DNA of 64,000 bases from Parapusillimonas granuli. GTDB lineage: Bacteria; Pseudomonadota; Gammaproteobacteria; Burkholderiales; Burkholderiaceae_B. The stretch is taken from the NCBI RefSeq assembly GCF_013416525.1, contig NZ_JACCEM010000003.1, positions 310,001 through 374,000 of the forward strand, read 5' to 3'. Below the pieces are notes generated by a model. It was not told the origin of the DNA. It saw only the letters and a list, made by a program, of their open reading frames with translations, and searched no databases. Positions 42,486 through 50,972 of the stretch are shown here, piece after piece (within the stretch, counting starts at the first letter, position 1; each line of letters starts with the position of its first letter). Made by a program: the position numbers and the translations under genes.

Positions 42486-43282
42486 CGGACGCCACGATCC
42501 AATACACCTTAAGGCAGGGGGTCGGGCACATCGTGCTGAACCGCCCGGCAAAGCGGAACGCCCTGAGCCTGGCCATGCGAACGGCGCTCTGGGACGCGGT
42601 CGACCGCGCCGACCAGGACGACGCGGTCCGGGCGGTGCTGCTTTCGGGCGCGGGCGAGCATTTCTGCGTGGGCGGCGACATCGGCGAAATGCGTCCCGGC
42701 GCCTTGGATGCGGAGGCGGGCCGCGACCGCATCGCCCCCGTGACCAAAGGCGCCCGGCGCCTGCTGGAAACGACGAAGCCAGTGGTGGTGGCGGTCGACG
42801 GCTGCGCCTACGGCGCCGGATGCAGCCTCGCGCTCGCCGCGGATTTCGTCGTCGCCACGGAACGCGCGAGCTTCTGCATGTCTTTTCTCCGGCTGGGGCT
42901 GGTGCCCGACGCATGCGGCTTGTTCACCCTGCCGCGAGTGGTGGGCTGGCTCCGCGCCAAAGACATGCTGTATTCGACGCGCGCGATCGGCGGCGCCGAA
43001 GCCCTGGAGTACGGCATGGTCAACGAACTGGCCGTTCCCGGCGACCTGGAGGCGCGTGCCCGGGAAATCGCCCTGGCCATGGCGAGCCTGCCGCGCACCG
43101 CTTTCGGCCTGGTCAAGACCGCCCTGCTGCATTCGATGTCGGCGGACGTGGGAGCCATGGCCGATGCCGAAATGGCCGCCCAGGCCATCGCGTACTCCAC
43201 GGCCTACCACGAGGCGGCGGTCCAACGCCTGCGGGCGGGCGCGCCGCCCCTTTATGCCTGGCCGGCGAAAGGCGGCGGGTGA
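42482..43282 (+). CDS. Enoyl-CoA hydratase/isomerase family protein without either crotonase glutamate
   Basis: 266 residues, crotonase fold: NRPAKRNALSLAMRTALWDA, GAGEHFCVGGDIGEM and YGAGCSLALAADFVVAT. The two hydratase glutamates are replaced (Ser in GAGCSLA, Leu/Arg in SFLRLGL), but Asp is present in LGLVPDACG, as in PaaG/ECI-type Delta3-Delta2 isomerases. An isomerase or other crotonase-fold activity is therefore more likely than hydration. It is translationally coupled to the hydrolase gene before it. Confidence 0.88.
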   Translation: MTDATIQYTLRQGVGHIVLNRPAKRNALSLAMRTALWDAVDRADQDDAVRAVLLSGAGEHFCVGGDIGEMRPGALDAEAGRDRIAPVTKGARRLLETTKPVVVAVDGCAYGAGCSLALAADFVVATERASFCMSFLRLGLVPDACGLFTLPRVVGWLRAKDMLYSTRAIGGAEALEYGMVNELAVPGDLEARAREIALAMASLPRTAFGLVKTALLHSMSADVGAMADAEMAAQAIAYSTAYHEAAVQRLRAGAPPLYAWPAKGGG

Positions 43283-43345
43283 TCGATGCGGGCGATCAAG
43301 ATTATTGCGGCAGCCGCCGTATATCGATAGAGCTAGGAGATAGCG

Positions 43346-44722
43346 ATGAAAGACGTTCTGCGCCTCGGGGCAGGGTCCGGTTTTTGGGGCGATGCCCAGG
43401 ATCCGGCCGTTGAGCTGCTGGAGAAAGGCGGGCTGGATTATCTGTGTTTCGATTATCTGGCCGAGCTGACCATGGCGCTGCTGCAAAGGCAGAAAATGAA
43501 GAGTCCCGACGCCGGCTACATACCGGACGCCGTGCAGTGCATGAGCACGCTGCTGCCCAAAGCGCGGGAGCGCGGAACCCGGCTGATATCGAACGGGGGC
43601 GGCGTCAACATCCGCGCCGCGGCCCAGCGCATCGTCGAGGACGCAAGAAAGAACGGATCGGCCGGCGCGCGCATCGCGCTGGTGGAAGGCGACGACCTGC
43701 TCGACAAGCTGGACCTGCTGGCGGCGGGCAAGGCGCCGCTGACGAACCTGGACACGGGCGACGAGGATTTTTCCGCAATACGCTCGCGCGTGGTTTCCGC
43801 GAACGTGTATACCGACAGCTCGGGCATCGTCGAAAGCCTGGAGGGCGGCGCGGACGTGGTGATCACCGGCCGCGTGTCGGACAACGCCTTGTACGTCGGT
43901 CCGATGGTGCACGAGTTCGGCTGGCGCAGGGACGCGGCCCACGCCGACTTGCTGGCCGCCTCGGTGACGGTGGGCCACATCCTGGAATGCGCCGCGGGGT
44001 GTACGGGCGGCATGTCGTCCCGTTTCGCCGAGATGCCCCGGATGGGCCATGTCGGCTTCCCCATCGCCGAGTTCCGCCGCGACGGCAGCGCCGACATCAC
44101 CAAGCTGCCGGGCACGGGCGGGCGCGTCGATCCCTTCACGATCAAGGAGCACCTGGTCTACGAAATTTCCGATCCGCGCAATTACCTCATGCCGGACGCC
44201 GTCGCGGACTTCACGTCCTTGCGCCTGGAGGCCGTGGGCGAAGACCGCGTGCGGGTGTCCGGCGTCAAGGGCAAGCCCGCTCCGGACCTGGTCAAGCTCG
44301 TGGTCGGCTACCAGGACGGATGGATAGGGGAAACCATGGCGTTCTTTCCCTGGCCGAACGCCTATGACCGCGCCTGCAAGGCCCGTGAAACCATGCTCGA
44401 GCGCTTCGAGCGGATGGGGCTGGCCGCCGAACAGATCCAGTTCGACTTCATCGGGCTGAACATGCTGCACGGCCCCGCCGCGCCGGCGCCCCAGCGGGAA
44501 CTGGCGAACCAGATGAATGAAGTGGGATTGCGCTGCGCGGTGCGGACGAAAACGCGCGAAGAGGCCGACAAGGTCCGGCGCGCCGGCACCCATCTGTGGA
44601 TCATGGGGCCCGGCGGCACCTCGTTCGGCACGCCGATGAAGGCCCGGCCCATCGTGGCCTTGTGGCCGACACTGATCCCGCGCGAATTCGTGCGGCAAAC
44701 CACCGACATCCTGGTAGCCTGA
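43346..44722 (+). CDS. AtuA main domain (DUF1446, acyclic terpene utilisation family)
   Basis: 458 residues starting MKDVLRLGAGSGFWGDAQDP, the characteristic AtuA beginning, with LISNGGGVNIRAAAQRIVED, GGADVVITGRVSDNALYVGP and GTGGRVDPFTIKEHLVYEIS. AtuA is needed for citronellol/geraniol breakdown in Pseudomonas and is found next to biotin-dependent acyl-CoA carboxylases, but its reaction is not established. In Pseudomonas it carries an extra C-terminal domain; here that part is a separate gene (44733-45044). AGGAG at 43336-43340 precedes the ATG. Confidence 0.9.
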   Translation: MKDVLRLGAGSGFWGDAQDPAVELLEKGGLDYLCFDYLAELTMALLQRQKMKSPDAGYIPDAVQCMSTLLPKARERGTRLISNGGGVNIRAAAQRIVEDARKNGSAGARIALVEGDDLLDKLDLLAAGKAPLTNLDTGDEDFSAIRSRVVSANVYTDSSGIVESLEGGADVVITGRVSDNALYVGPMVHEFGWRRDAAHADLLAASVTVGHILECAAGCTGGMSSRFAEMPRMGHVGFPIAEFRRDGSADITKLPGTGGRVDPFTIKEHLVYEISDPRNYLMPDAVADFTSLRLEAVGEDRVRVSGVKGKPAPDLVKLVVGYQDGWIGETMAFFPWPNAYDRACKARETMLERFERMGLAAEQIQFDFIGLNMLHGPAAPAPQRELANQMNEVGLRCAVRTKTREEADKVRRAGTHLWIMGPGGTSFGTPMKARPIVALWPTLIPREFVRQTTDILVA

Positions 44723-44732
44723 GGGGAACGCC

Positions 44733-45044
44733 ATGACACGCCAGCTTCACGAAATCGCCTACGTCAGGTCCGGAGACAAGGGGGACGTCTGCACGGCCGG
44801 CCTGGTGGCCAAGGCCCCCGGCGACTATCCGCTATTGCTCGCGAGCGTCACCCCGGAAGCGGTGAAGGCGCTCTATGGCGACTGGGTAAAGGGCGAGGTG
44901 CACTGCCACCGCATGGACAACATACAGGCGGTGGTGGTCGTCATGCACGGGGCCCTGGGCGGAGGAGCCACGAAAACGCTCCGCCTGGATCAGACCGGCA
45001 AATCGCTGGGGCATGCCTTGTTGCGCCTGAGCGTGGTGGAGTGA
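44733..45044 (+). CDS. AtuA C-terminal-like (ferredoxin-fold) small protein
   Basis: 103 residues: HEIAYVRSGDKGDVCTAGLV near the start, then ALYGDWVKGEVHCHRMDN, then VVVMHGALGGGATKTLRLDQ and GKSLGHALLRLSVVE. This matches the C-terminal domain that is fused to DUF1446 in longer AtuA proteins. It lies 10 bp after the DUF1446 gene and is followed within 1 bp by the carboxyltransferase gene. It probably assembles with the 458-residue protein as a two-chain AtuA. Confidence 0.87.
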   Translation: MTRQLHEIAYVRSGDKGDVCTAGLVAKAPGDYPLLLASVTPEAVKALYGDWVKGEVHCHRMDNIQAVVVVMHGALGGGATKTLRLDQTGKSLGHALLRLSVVE

Positions 45045-45045
45045 G

Positions 45046-46650
45046 ATGGCAATACTGCATTCCATGCTGCGCAACGCGGGCGAGGACCTCGAACGGAACC
45101 GGGCGGCTTACGAAAGCCTGCGCCGGCAGGTGCAGGCGGCGCAGGCGCCGTCCATTCTGGGCGGCGGGGGCCGGCATGCCAAGACCCATGTCGAGCGCGG
45201 CAAGCTCATGCCCCGCGATCGCATCAACCGGCTGCTCGACCCGGGGACGCCCTTCCTGGAAGTCGGGCAGCTGGCCGGCCATGGTTTGTACGAAGACGAC
45301 GTCCCCTCGGGCGGGCTGATCGTCGGCATCGGCATGGTCGCGGGGCGGCCCTGCATGGCGATGGCGAACGATGCGACGGTCAAGGGCGGCACCTACTACC
45401 CCATCACCATCAAGAAGCAGATCCGGGCGCAAGCCATCGCGCGCGAGAACGGGCTGCCGTGCATCTACCTGGTCGATTCCGGCGGCGCCTTTCTGCCACT
45501 GCAGGAAGAGATCTTCCCCGACGAGCACCATTTCGGCCGCATCTTCCGCAACATTGCGGAGATGTCCTCGCTGGGGATCAAGCAGATCGCCGCGGTGATG
45601 GGGTCCTGCACGGCGGGCGGGGCCTATATCCCGGCCATGTGCGACGAGACTGTCATCGTAAAGGGCAAGGGCACGATCTTCCTGGGCGGGCCGCAGCTGG
45701 TGCAGGCCGCCACCGGCGTCGTGGTCGACGCGGAGACGCTGGGCGGGGCGGACGTCCATACGCGCCTGTCGGGGGTGGCCGACCACTTCGCCGACGACGA
45801 TGCGCATGCCCTGGCGATCATCAGGGAAATCGTCGCGCGGCCCGGGCCCAAGCCTTTTTCGCCGCCGCCCAGGACGCCGGCGCCGCCGCTCTACGACCCG
45901 GCCGAACTTCCGGGGCTGATACCCGCCAACCCCAAGCAGCCGATACCCGCGCGCGAGATCCTGGCCCGCCTGATGGACGGCAGCGAGCTCAACACCTATC
46001 GCGAGCGCTATGGGCCCACGCTGCTGTGCGGCACGGGCGCGATCGGAGGCTACCCCGTCGGCGTCCTGATCAACGACGGCCCGCTCTTTTCCGAGAGCGC
46101 CCAGAAAGCGGCCAATTTCATCGAGCTCTGCACCCAGAGCGACATTCCGCTGCTGTTTCTCCACAACATCAGCGGTTTCATGGTGGGCGCGGAATACGAG
46201 CAGGGCGGCATCGCCAAGGACGGCGCGAAAATGGTGAACGCCGTATCCACGTCCCGGGTGCCCAAGTTCAGCGTGATCATCGGCGGCAGCTATGGCGCGG
46301 GCAACTTCGCCATGTGCGGCCGCGCCTTCGGCCCGCGCCTCATGGCCATGTGGCCCAACGCCCGCACGTCGGTCATGGGGGGCGAGCAGGCCGCCACGGT
46401 GCTTGCCCTGGTGCGCCAGGACCAGCTCGCCCGCCAGGGCAAGGCGCTCACCGCGGAAGAGGTCGAGGCGTTCAAGCAGCCCATCCGGGACCACTATGCA
46501 AGCCATAGCACGCCCGTCCACGCGGCGTCGCGGCTATGGGTCGACTCCGTGATCGACCCGGTCGACACGCGGCAATGGCTGGCCCTGGGACTGGCCCTGG
46601 CGCACGATGGGCCTCGCGAAAGCACGCGCTTCGGCGTATTCAGGATGTGA
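45046..46650 (+). CDS. Biotin-dependent acyl-CoA carboxylase, carboxyltransferase (beta) subunit
   Basis: 534 residues, the length of methylcrotonyl-CoA/geranyl-CoA carboxylase beta subunits. N-terminal half: GGGRHAKTHVERGKLMPRDR, YLVDSGGAFLPLQEEIFPDE and GSCTAGGAYIPAM (acyl-CoA oxyanion loop near 190). C-terminal half: FLHNISGFMVGAEYEQGG and GGSYGAGNFAMCGRAFGPR (near 413). It transfers carboxyl from biotin to an acyl-CoA. Resemblance is to the MCC/GCC group rather than propionyl- or acetyl-CoA carboxylase. Neighbouring AtuA suggests a branched or terpenoid enoyl-CoA, but the substrate is not readable. Confidence 0.94.
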   Translation: MAILHSMLRNAGEDLERNRAAYESLRRQVQAAQAPSILGGGGRHAKTHVERGKLMPRDRINRLLDPGTPFLEVGQLAGHGLYEDDVPSGGLIVGIGMVAGRPCMAMANDATVKGGTYYPITIKKQIRAQAIARENGLPCIYLVDSGGAFLPLQEEIFPDEHHFGRIFRNIAEMSSLGIKQIAAVMGSCTAGGAYIPAMCDETVIVKGKGTIFLGGPQLVQAATGVVVDAETLGGADVHTRLSGVADHFADDDAHALAIIREIVARPGPKPFSPPPRTPAPPLYDPAELPGLIPANPKQPIPAREILARLMDGSELNTYRERYGPTLLCGTGAIGGYPVGVLINDGPLFSESAQKAANFIELCTQSDIPLLFLHNISGFMVGAEYEQGGIAKDGAKMVNAVSTSRVPKFSVIIGGSYGAGNFAMCGRAFGPRLMAMWPNARTSVMGGEQAATVLALVRQDQLARQGKALTAEEVEAFKQPIRDHYASHSTPVHAASRLWVDSVIDPVDTRQWLALGLALAHDGPRESTRFGVFRM

Positions 46651-46651
46651 C

Positions 46652-48616
46652 ATGTTCAAACGCATATTGATCGCCAACCGCGGCGAGATCGCCTGCCGCA
46701 TCGCCCGCACTTGCCGGGAGCTGGGGGTGGAATACGTGGCGGTCCACTCGTCGGCCGATGCGGGCGCGCTGCATTTGCGGGGCGCCGCCGCGGCCGTCTG
46801 CCTGGGGGCGGGGCCGGCCGTGGACAGCTATCTGAAAGGAGATGCGATCGTCGCCGCCGCCCTGCGCCACGGCTGCGAGGCGGTCCATCCGGGCTATGGC
46901 TTTCTGTCGGAGAACGCGGGCTTCGCCCGGTCGGTGCAGGATGCGGGGCTGGTCTTCATCGGTCCGCGCCCGGAAACGATCGAGGCGCTGGGTGACAAAT
47001 CCCGCGCCAAGTCCTTGATGCGGGACGCCGGCGTGCCGACGGTGCCCGGCATGGTCGAGGCGAGCGAAGACCCGGCGCAAATAGAACGCATGATCCGCGA
47101 GATCGGCTTGCCGGTCCTGCTCAAACCCAGCGCCGGGGGCGGCGGGAAGGGCATGCAGGTGCTGCGTTCGCTGGCCGGCCTGCGTCCGGCGATCGAGGCG
47201 GCGATCCGGGTGGCGCGCAGCAGCTTCGGCGACGGGCGGCTGATCGTGGAGCGCTACGTCGAGCGGCCCAGGCACGTCGAGGTGCAGGTGTTCGGGGACC
47301 GACAGGGCAGGGTGGTGCATCTGTTCGAGCGCGAATGCACCTTGCAGCGGCGCCATCAAAAAGTGGTCGAAGAAGCGCCCGCCATCGGCCTGCCGCCGGC
47401 CGTCCGGGCGCGGCTGCACGAGGCGGCGCTGCGGGGCGCCGCCAGCATCGGATACGTCAACGCCGGAACCTTCGAATTCATCGTCGACCAGGACCACGAT
47501 TTCTACTTCCTGGAAGTGAATACGCGTCTGCAGGTCGAGCACCCGGTGACGGAAGAGATCACCGGCCTGGATCTGGTGGCGTGGCAGCTGCGGGTCGCGG
47601 CGGGCGAGCCGCTGCCGTTGCCGCAATCGCGGATCGAGGCGCAGGGTTGCGCGATCGAGTGCAGGGTCTATGCGGAAGATCCGGCGGCGGGTTTTCGCCC
47701 GGCGCCGGGCCGGGTGTCGCGCGTGGCGTGGCCGCCAGGCATCAGAGTCGAGGCGGGCGTCGCCGCGGGGGACGGCGTCCCGGCCTTCTACGACCCCATG
47801 GTGGCGAAGCTGGTGCTGCGGGCCGACAACCGCCCGGAGGCGCTGAGACGCATGCGCGAGGCCTTGCAGCGCACGGTCCTGCTCGGCCTGACGACCAATC
47901 TCGGATTCCTGACGCGGGTGCTCGAAGATCCCAGGGTCCAGAGCGGCGACATCCATACCCAATACCTGGACGAGGCGACGGCGCTGCATGAACCGCGGTC
48001 CGGTGTGGCGGCCGCCGTCGCCTGCGCGGCGGCCCGCCTGGGCAAGCCGGCCGAATCGGCCTCCCCCTGGAGCGCGGGCGCAAAAGACGGCGTGCTGGAC
48101 CGGCGCTCGCTGAGCGCGGCGGCGCCTCTTGGAAGCTTGGGATTCTGGGCGGGAGACCGCCTGGTCCATGCCGATCTGGCGCCATTCATCGATGGCGGGA
48201 TCCGGGCATGCGTGGACGGGCAGCCGTTCCAGGTAAGCTTCCTGCCGGCGGAGGACGGAATCCATCGCGGCACGGTGGGCGGGCTCCCATGGGCGGCCTG
48301 CGACACCGGCACGGCCGTCGAGCTGCAGCTGGACGGCAGCCGCCATACCCTCCAGGCGGCCGGTTCGCGCAACGCCGATGAAGCCAAGGCCGCCGGCGCC
48401 GCGGTCGCCCCCATGCCGGGCATCGTCACGGCGCTGCCCGTGCAAGTCGGCGTCAGGGTGGCCGAAGGCGAGGTCCTGGCCGTGGTGGAGGCCATGAAGA
48501 TGGAAAACCAGGTCCTGGCGTCCACAGGCGGGGTGGTGACCGCCGTCCACTTCTCGGTGGGCGCCAATGTGAACGTGGGCGACCTGCTGGTCGAAGTGGA
48601 GGTCGGCGAGTCCTGA
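46652..48616 (+). CDS. Biotin-dependent acyl-CoA carboxylase, biotin carboxylase plus BCCP (alpha) subunit
   Basis: 654 residues from the ATG at 46652 (MFKRILIANRGEIACRIART); an upstream in-frame ATG lies inside the beta gene. Biotin carboxylase domain about 1-445 with ATP-grasp loop SAGGGGKGMQ near 160 and YFLEVNTRLQVEHPVTE near 290. A linker/BT region follows, and then the biotin carboxyl carrier domain with VVEAMKMENQ, in which Lys616 is the biotin acceptor. It pairs with the beta subunit encoded immediately before (1-bp gap) to make an MCC/GCC-like enzyme. Last gene of the operon. Confidence 0.95.
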   Translation: MFKRILIANRGEIACRIARTCRELGVEYVAVHSSADAGALHLRGAAAAVCLGAGPAVDSYLKGDAIVAAALRHGCEAVHPGYGFLSENAGFARSVQDAGLVFIGPRPETIEALGDKSRAKSLMRDAGVPTVPGMVEASEDPAQIERMIREIGLPVLLKPSAGGGGKGMQVLRSLAGLRPAIEAAIRVARSSFGDGRLIVERYVERPRHVEVQVFGDRQGRVVHLFERECTLQRRHQKVVEEAPAIGLPPAVRARLHEAALRGAASIGYVNAGTFEFIVDQDHDFYFLEVNTRLQVEHPVTEEITGLDLVAWQLRVAAGEPLPLPQSRIEAQGCAIECRVYAEDPAAGFRPAPGRVSRVAWPPGIRVEAGVAAGDGVPAFYDPMVAKLVLRADNRPEALRRMREALQRTVLLGLTTNLGFLTRVLEDPRVQSGDIHTQYLDEATALHEPRSGVAAAVACAAARLGKPAESASPWSAGAKDGVLDRRSLSAAAPLGSLGFWAGDRLVHADLAPFIDGGIRACVDGQPFQVSFLPAEDGIHRGTVGGLPWAACDTGTAVELQLDGSRHTLQAAGSRNADEAKAAGAAVAPMPGIVTALPVQVGVRVAEGEVLAVVEAMKMENQVLASTGGVVTAVHFSVGANVNVGDLLVEVEVGES

Positions 48617-48751
48617 AACGCGACGCGAGCCCGCCGGCGGATACGCGGGCGTCCGGATGCAAGGCGCTAATTTTGTTTTGAATCGATCCCGGCCTGGGCG
48701 CGTTTCTCTTTAAAATCCGTCGCGTAGCCGGCTTGCCCCGACGTGGTGGCC

Positions 48752-48757
48752 TATAAT
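48752..48757 (+). promoter_or_regulatory. -10 element before the IclR pair
   Basis: A perfect TATAAT 25 bp before the IclR start codon predicts transcription from about 48764. No clear -35 is present at the right distance. The 166-bp gap between the carboxylase and IclR genes suggests the regulators have their own promoter. Confidence 0.45.
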
Positions 48758-48782
48758 TCCGTTTTCGATTTACAGGACCTAC

Positions 48783-49586
48783 ATGAATCAGATCGAGGAC
48801 CGCGGCGCGGACGGCAGTGGAACCGGTGTCCGGGTGTTGGCGCGGGGACTCGCCATCCTGCAGGCCTTCGAGCCGGACAACGCCTGGCGCTCGAACACGG
48901 AACTCGCCGCCAGGACGGGCGTGCCCAAGCCCACGGTGTCACGGATCACCGCGCATCTCACCGCCAGCGGCTATCTCATCTATTCACCGGAAAAAGCGCA
49001 GTACAAACTGGGCACGTCGGTGCTGGCTCTCGGCTACCTGGCCGCCTCGGCCTGCGAGCTGACGACCCAGGCCAGACCCTTGATGCAGCAGCTGGCGGAC
49101 GACCACAGCGGGTCCATCGTCCTGGCGTCGCAGGACGGGCTCAGAATGGTCTGCCGGGAAGTCTGCCATGGCCGGGGCATGCTGTTCGGGTTGCGCGTGC
49201 ACCCCGGGTCGCGCCTGAGCCTGTCGCGGTCGGCGCTGGGCAGGGCCGTCATCGGCGCCATGAACGAAACAGAGCGCGCCAAGCTCCTGGCCGCCATCGC
49301 GCATGCGCATCCCGAGCACTGGCAGCGGCTGGAACCGGAGATCCAGGCCGCCGTCCGCCAAATGCAGGCGCATGACTATTGCATCGCCATAGGCACCGTG
49401 GAAACCGGAACCAACGGCATCGCGGTCGTGATCGACATGCCCGACCGGCCGCACGCCTACGCGCTCGGCTTCGCCGTTCCGGCCAACCAGGTGACGGCGG
49501 AACACCTGGCGGCGGCGATCGCGCCCAGGCTGCTGGAAATCAAGCATCGCCTGGAACGCGACGTGGCGCGCAGGAGCCCCGAATGA
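48783..49586 (+). CDS. IclR-family transcriptional regulator (first of a tandem pair)
   Basis: 267 residues. N-terminal winged helix (RGLAILQAFEPDNAWRSNTE, ARTGVPKPTVSRITAHLTAS) and C-terminal IclR effector domain (GLRVHPGSRLSLSRSALGRA, IAIGTVETGTNGIAVVID). IclR proteins usually regulate adjacent aromatic or organic-acid operons on ligand binding. The next IclR gene overlaps its stop by 4 bp (ATGA), so both are made together. It is a likely regulator of the divergent acyl-CoA operons upstream, whose control region is 11 kb away. Confidence 0.92.
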   Translation: MNQIEDRGADGSGTGVRVLARGLAILQAFEPDNAWRSNTELAARTGVPKPTVSRITAHLTASGYLIYSPEKAQYKLGTSVLALGYLAASACELTTQARPLMQQLADDHSGSIVLASQDGLRMVCREVCHGRGMLFGLRVHPGSRLSLSRSALGRAVIGAMNETERAKLLAAIAHAHPEHWQRLEPEIQAAVRQMQAHDYCIAIGTVETGTNGIAVVIDMPDRPHAYALGFAVPANQVTAEHLAAAIAPRLLEIKHRLERDVARRSPE

Positions 49587-50395
49587 GACGCAGGACCGCC
49601 GAACCGAATCCGCCCATGCTCGGGCTCGAAGCCGCCGGCGGCGGGCAGGTGAATTCGCTGCAGCGCGGGCTCGACATCCTGCACCTGTTCAACGGCCGCG
49701 AGCCCATGCTCACGCATGCCGAGATCGCCGGCCGGCTGGGCCTGCCGCGGGCCACCGCCTCCAAGCTGATCGCCACTTTGGTGGCTGCGAATTTCCTGCG
49801 CCAGGACGTCAACGGCGCGTATGGCCCCGACGTGGCCTGCCTGGCATTGGGGCGCGCCGTCAAGCGCGGGCTTCCGGTCGTGCAGGCGGCATCGCCGCAA
49901 ATGCTGCGCTTCGCCGAAGAGTTCGGCGTCCATGTCAGCCTGATGACCAGGGAACGCCTGCAGATGCTCGTGCTGGAACACGCCGTTCCCAGCGGGCTCA
50001 GCCACCTCGGGCTGGCCACCGGCGCGCTGGTGCCGATGGCGCGTTCGGCATCGGGGCGCGCCTTTCTGTGGGCGCAGAAGCCGGGCTTGCAGGCGGAGCT
50101 GTTCGAGGCCCTGAAGGACGCCGGCGCGGAAGGCGCGCACCGATTCATGCCGGGCGTCTACGCCGCCTTCCAGGAGCTCGAAGAACGCGGCTTCTGCTTC
50201 ATGGCGTCGCCCGTGACCCGTCAAACGAGCTCCGTCGCCACGCCCCTGTACGACCGGGGCGCTCCGGCCTATTCCCTTGCGGCCATGTCGCTGGGCGGCA
50301 GCGACCGTGAGCGCGAACTGATCGAGGAGATCGGCCCGCGCCTGCTGCAGGTGTCCGCCGAGATCTCGCGCGACCTCGAACGCCTGCCCGCATGA
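49583..50395 (+). CDS. IclR-family transcriptional regulator (second of a tandem pair)
   Basis: 270 residues from the ATG at 49583. Winged helix: NSLQRGLDILHLFNGREPML and EIAGRLGLPRATASKLIATL; effector domain with VHVSLMTRERLQMLVLEHAV and GLATGALVPMARSASGRAFL, the IclR ligand-domain pattern. It is clearly related to but distinct from its upstream neighbour, so this is an old duplication or an assembled pair rather than a recent copy. Overlapping ATGA with the first gene suggests fixed stoichiometry, possibly heteromer formation (inference). Confidence 0.92.
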   Translation: MRRRTAEPNPPMLGLEAAGGGQVNSLQRGLDILHLFNGREPMLTHAEIAGRLGLPRATASKLIATLVAANFLRQDVNGAYGPDVACLALGRAVKRGLPVVQAASPQMLRFAEEFGVHVSLMTRERLQMLVLEHAVPSGLSHLGLATGALVPMARSASGRAFLWAQKPGLQAELFEALKDAGAEGAHRFMPGVYAAFQELEERGFCFMASPVTRQTSSVATPLYDRGAPAYSLAAMSLGGSDRERELIEEIGPRLLQVSAEISRDLERLPA

Positions 50396-50405
50396 CGCCC
50401 GTGCG

Positions 50406-50442
50406 AAGGGGCCGGGCCCCCGCGGAGCCCGGCCCCTTCTTT
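50406..50442 (+). terminator. Intrinsic terminator after the IclR operon
   Basis: AAGGGGCCGGGC (50406-50417) and GCCCGGCCCCTT (50427-50438) form a perfect 12-bp stem with a 9-nt loop, followed by CTTT on the plus strand. It lies between the convergent IclR and hsp20 genes. Confidence 0.75.
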
Positions 50443-50450
50443 CCCGCTTG

Positions 50451-50870
50451 CTACGAGATGGTCAGGCGCTTGGCTTGCGCCTGGGTCTTCTTGGGCAGGG
50501 TCAGTTCCAGGACGCCGTCGTTGAAGCGGGCGCTGGCGCCGGCCTCGTCCACGTCCTGGCTCAGCTGGAAGCTGCGGGACACCCGTCCGAAGTAGCGCTC
50601 GGTGCGCAGCACGCGCTCGCCGTCCTTTTCCTGCCTTTCCTGCTTGCGTTCGGCGGTGATGGAAACGCGCGGGCCGTCGATCTGCACGTGGATGTCTTCC
50701 TTCTTGATGCCCGGCAGCTCCGCCTGGACTTGATAGCCGTCGGCGTTTTCCTTGACGTCCACCCTCATTTCGGGCGATTCGAGAGCCGAATCGAAACCGA
50801 AGTCGATGGGACGGACGAAGAAGCCGCGGAAGAGATCGCTGAAGGGATCGCGTCGGATGATGTTGCTCAT
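50451..50870 (-). CDS. Hsp20/alpha-crystallin family small heat-shock protein
   Basis: 139 residues from the ATG at 50870, which follows AGGAG; the frame is open further upstream but that part is not family-like and precedes the predicted promoter. Starts MSNIIRRDPFSDLFRGFF; alpha-crystallin domain about 40-130 (ELPGIKKEDIHVQIDGPRV, YFGRVSRSFQL) and the signature ARFNDGVLELTLPK. It holds unfolding proteins in the cytoplasm as an ATP-independent chaperone. A sigma-32-type promoter lies upstream. Single-gene unit. Confidence 0.95.
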   Translation of the reverse strand: MSNIIRRDPFSDLFRGFFVRPIDFGFDSALESPEMRVDVKENADGYQVQAELPGIKKEDIHVQIDGPRVSITAERKQERQEKDGERVLRTERYFGRVSRSFQLSQDVDEAGASARFNDGVLELTLPKKTQAQAKRLTIS

Positions 50871-50942
50871 GTTGATTCTCCTGAAATCAGTCATTGAACA
50901 TTGGCTTCGGGCCGGCCGTTGACACCGGCTTGCGTGGCATAT

Positions 50943-50972
50943 AAATATGGGCTGGCGCAAGGTTTTCAAGGG
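50943..50972 (-). promoter_or_regulatory. Sigma-32 (RpoH) type heat-shock promoter of hsp20
   Basis: Read on the minus strand: CCCTTGAA (50972-50965), a 13-bp spacer, then CCCATATTT (50951-50943). This fits the heat-shock consensus (CCCTTGAA, 13-17 bp, CCCCATnTA). Predicted leader is about 65-70 nt. Confidence 0.7.
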
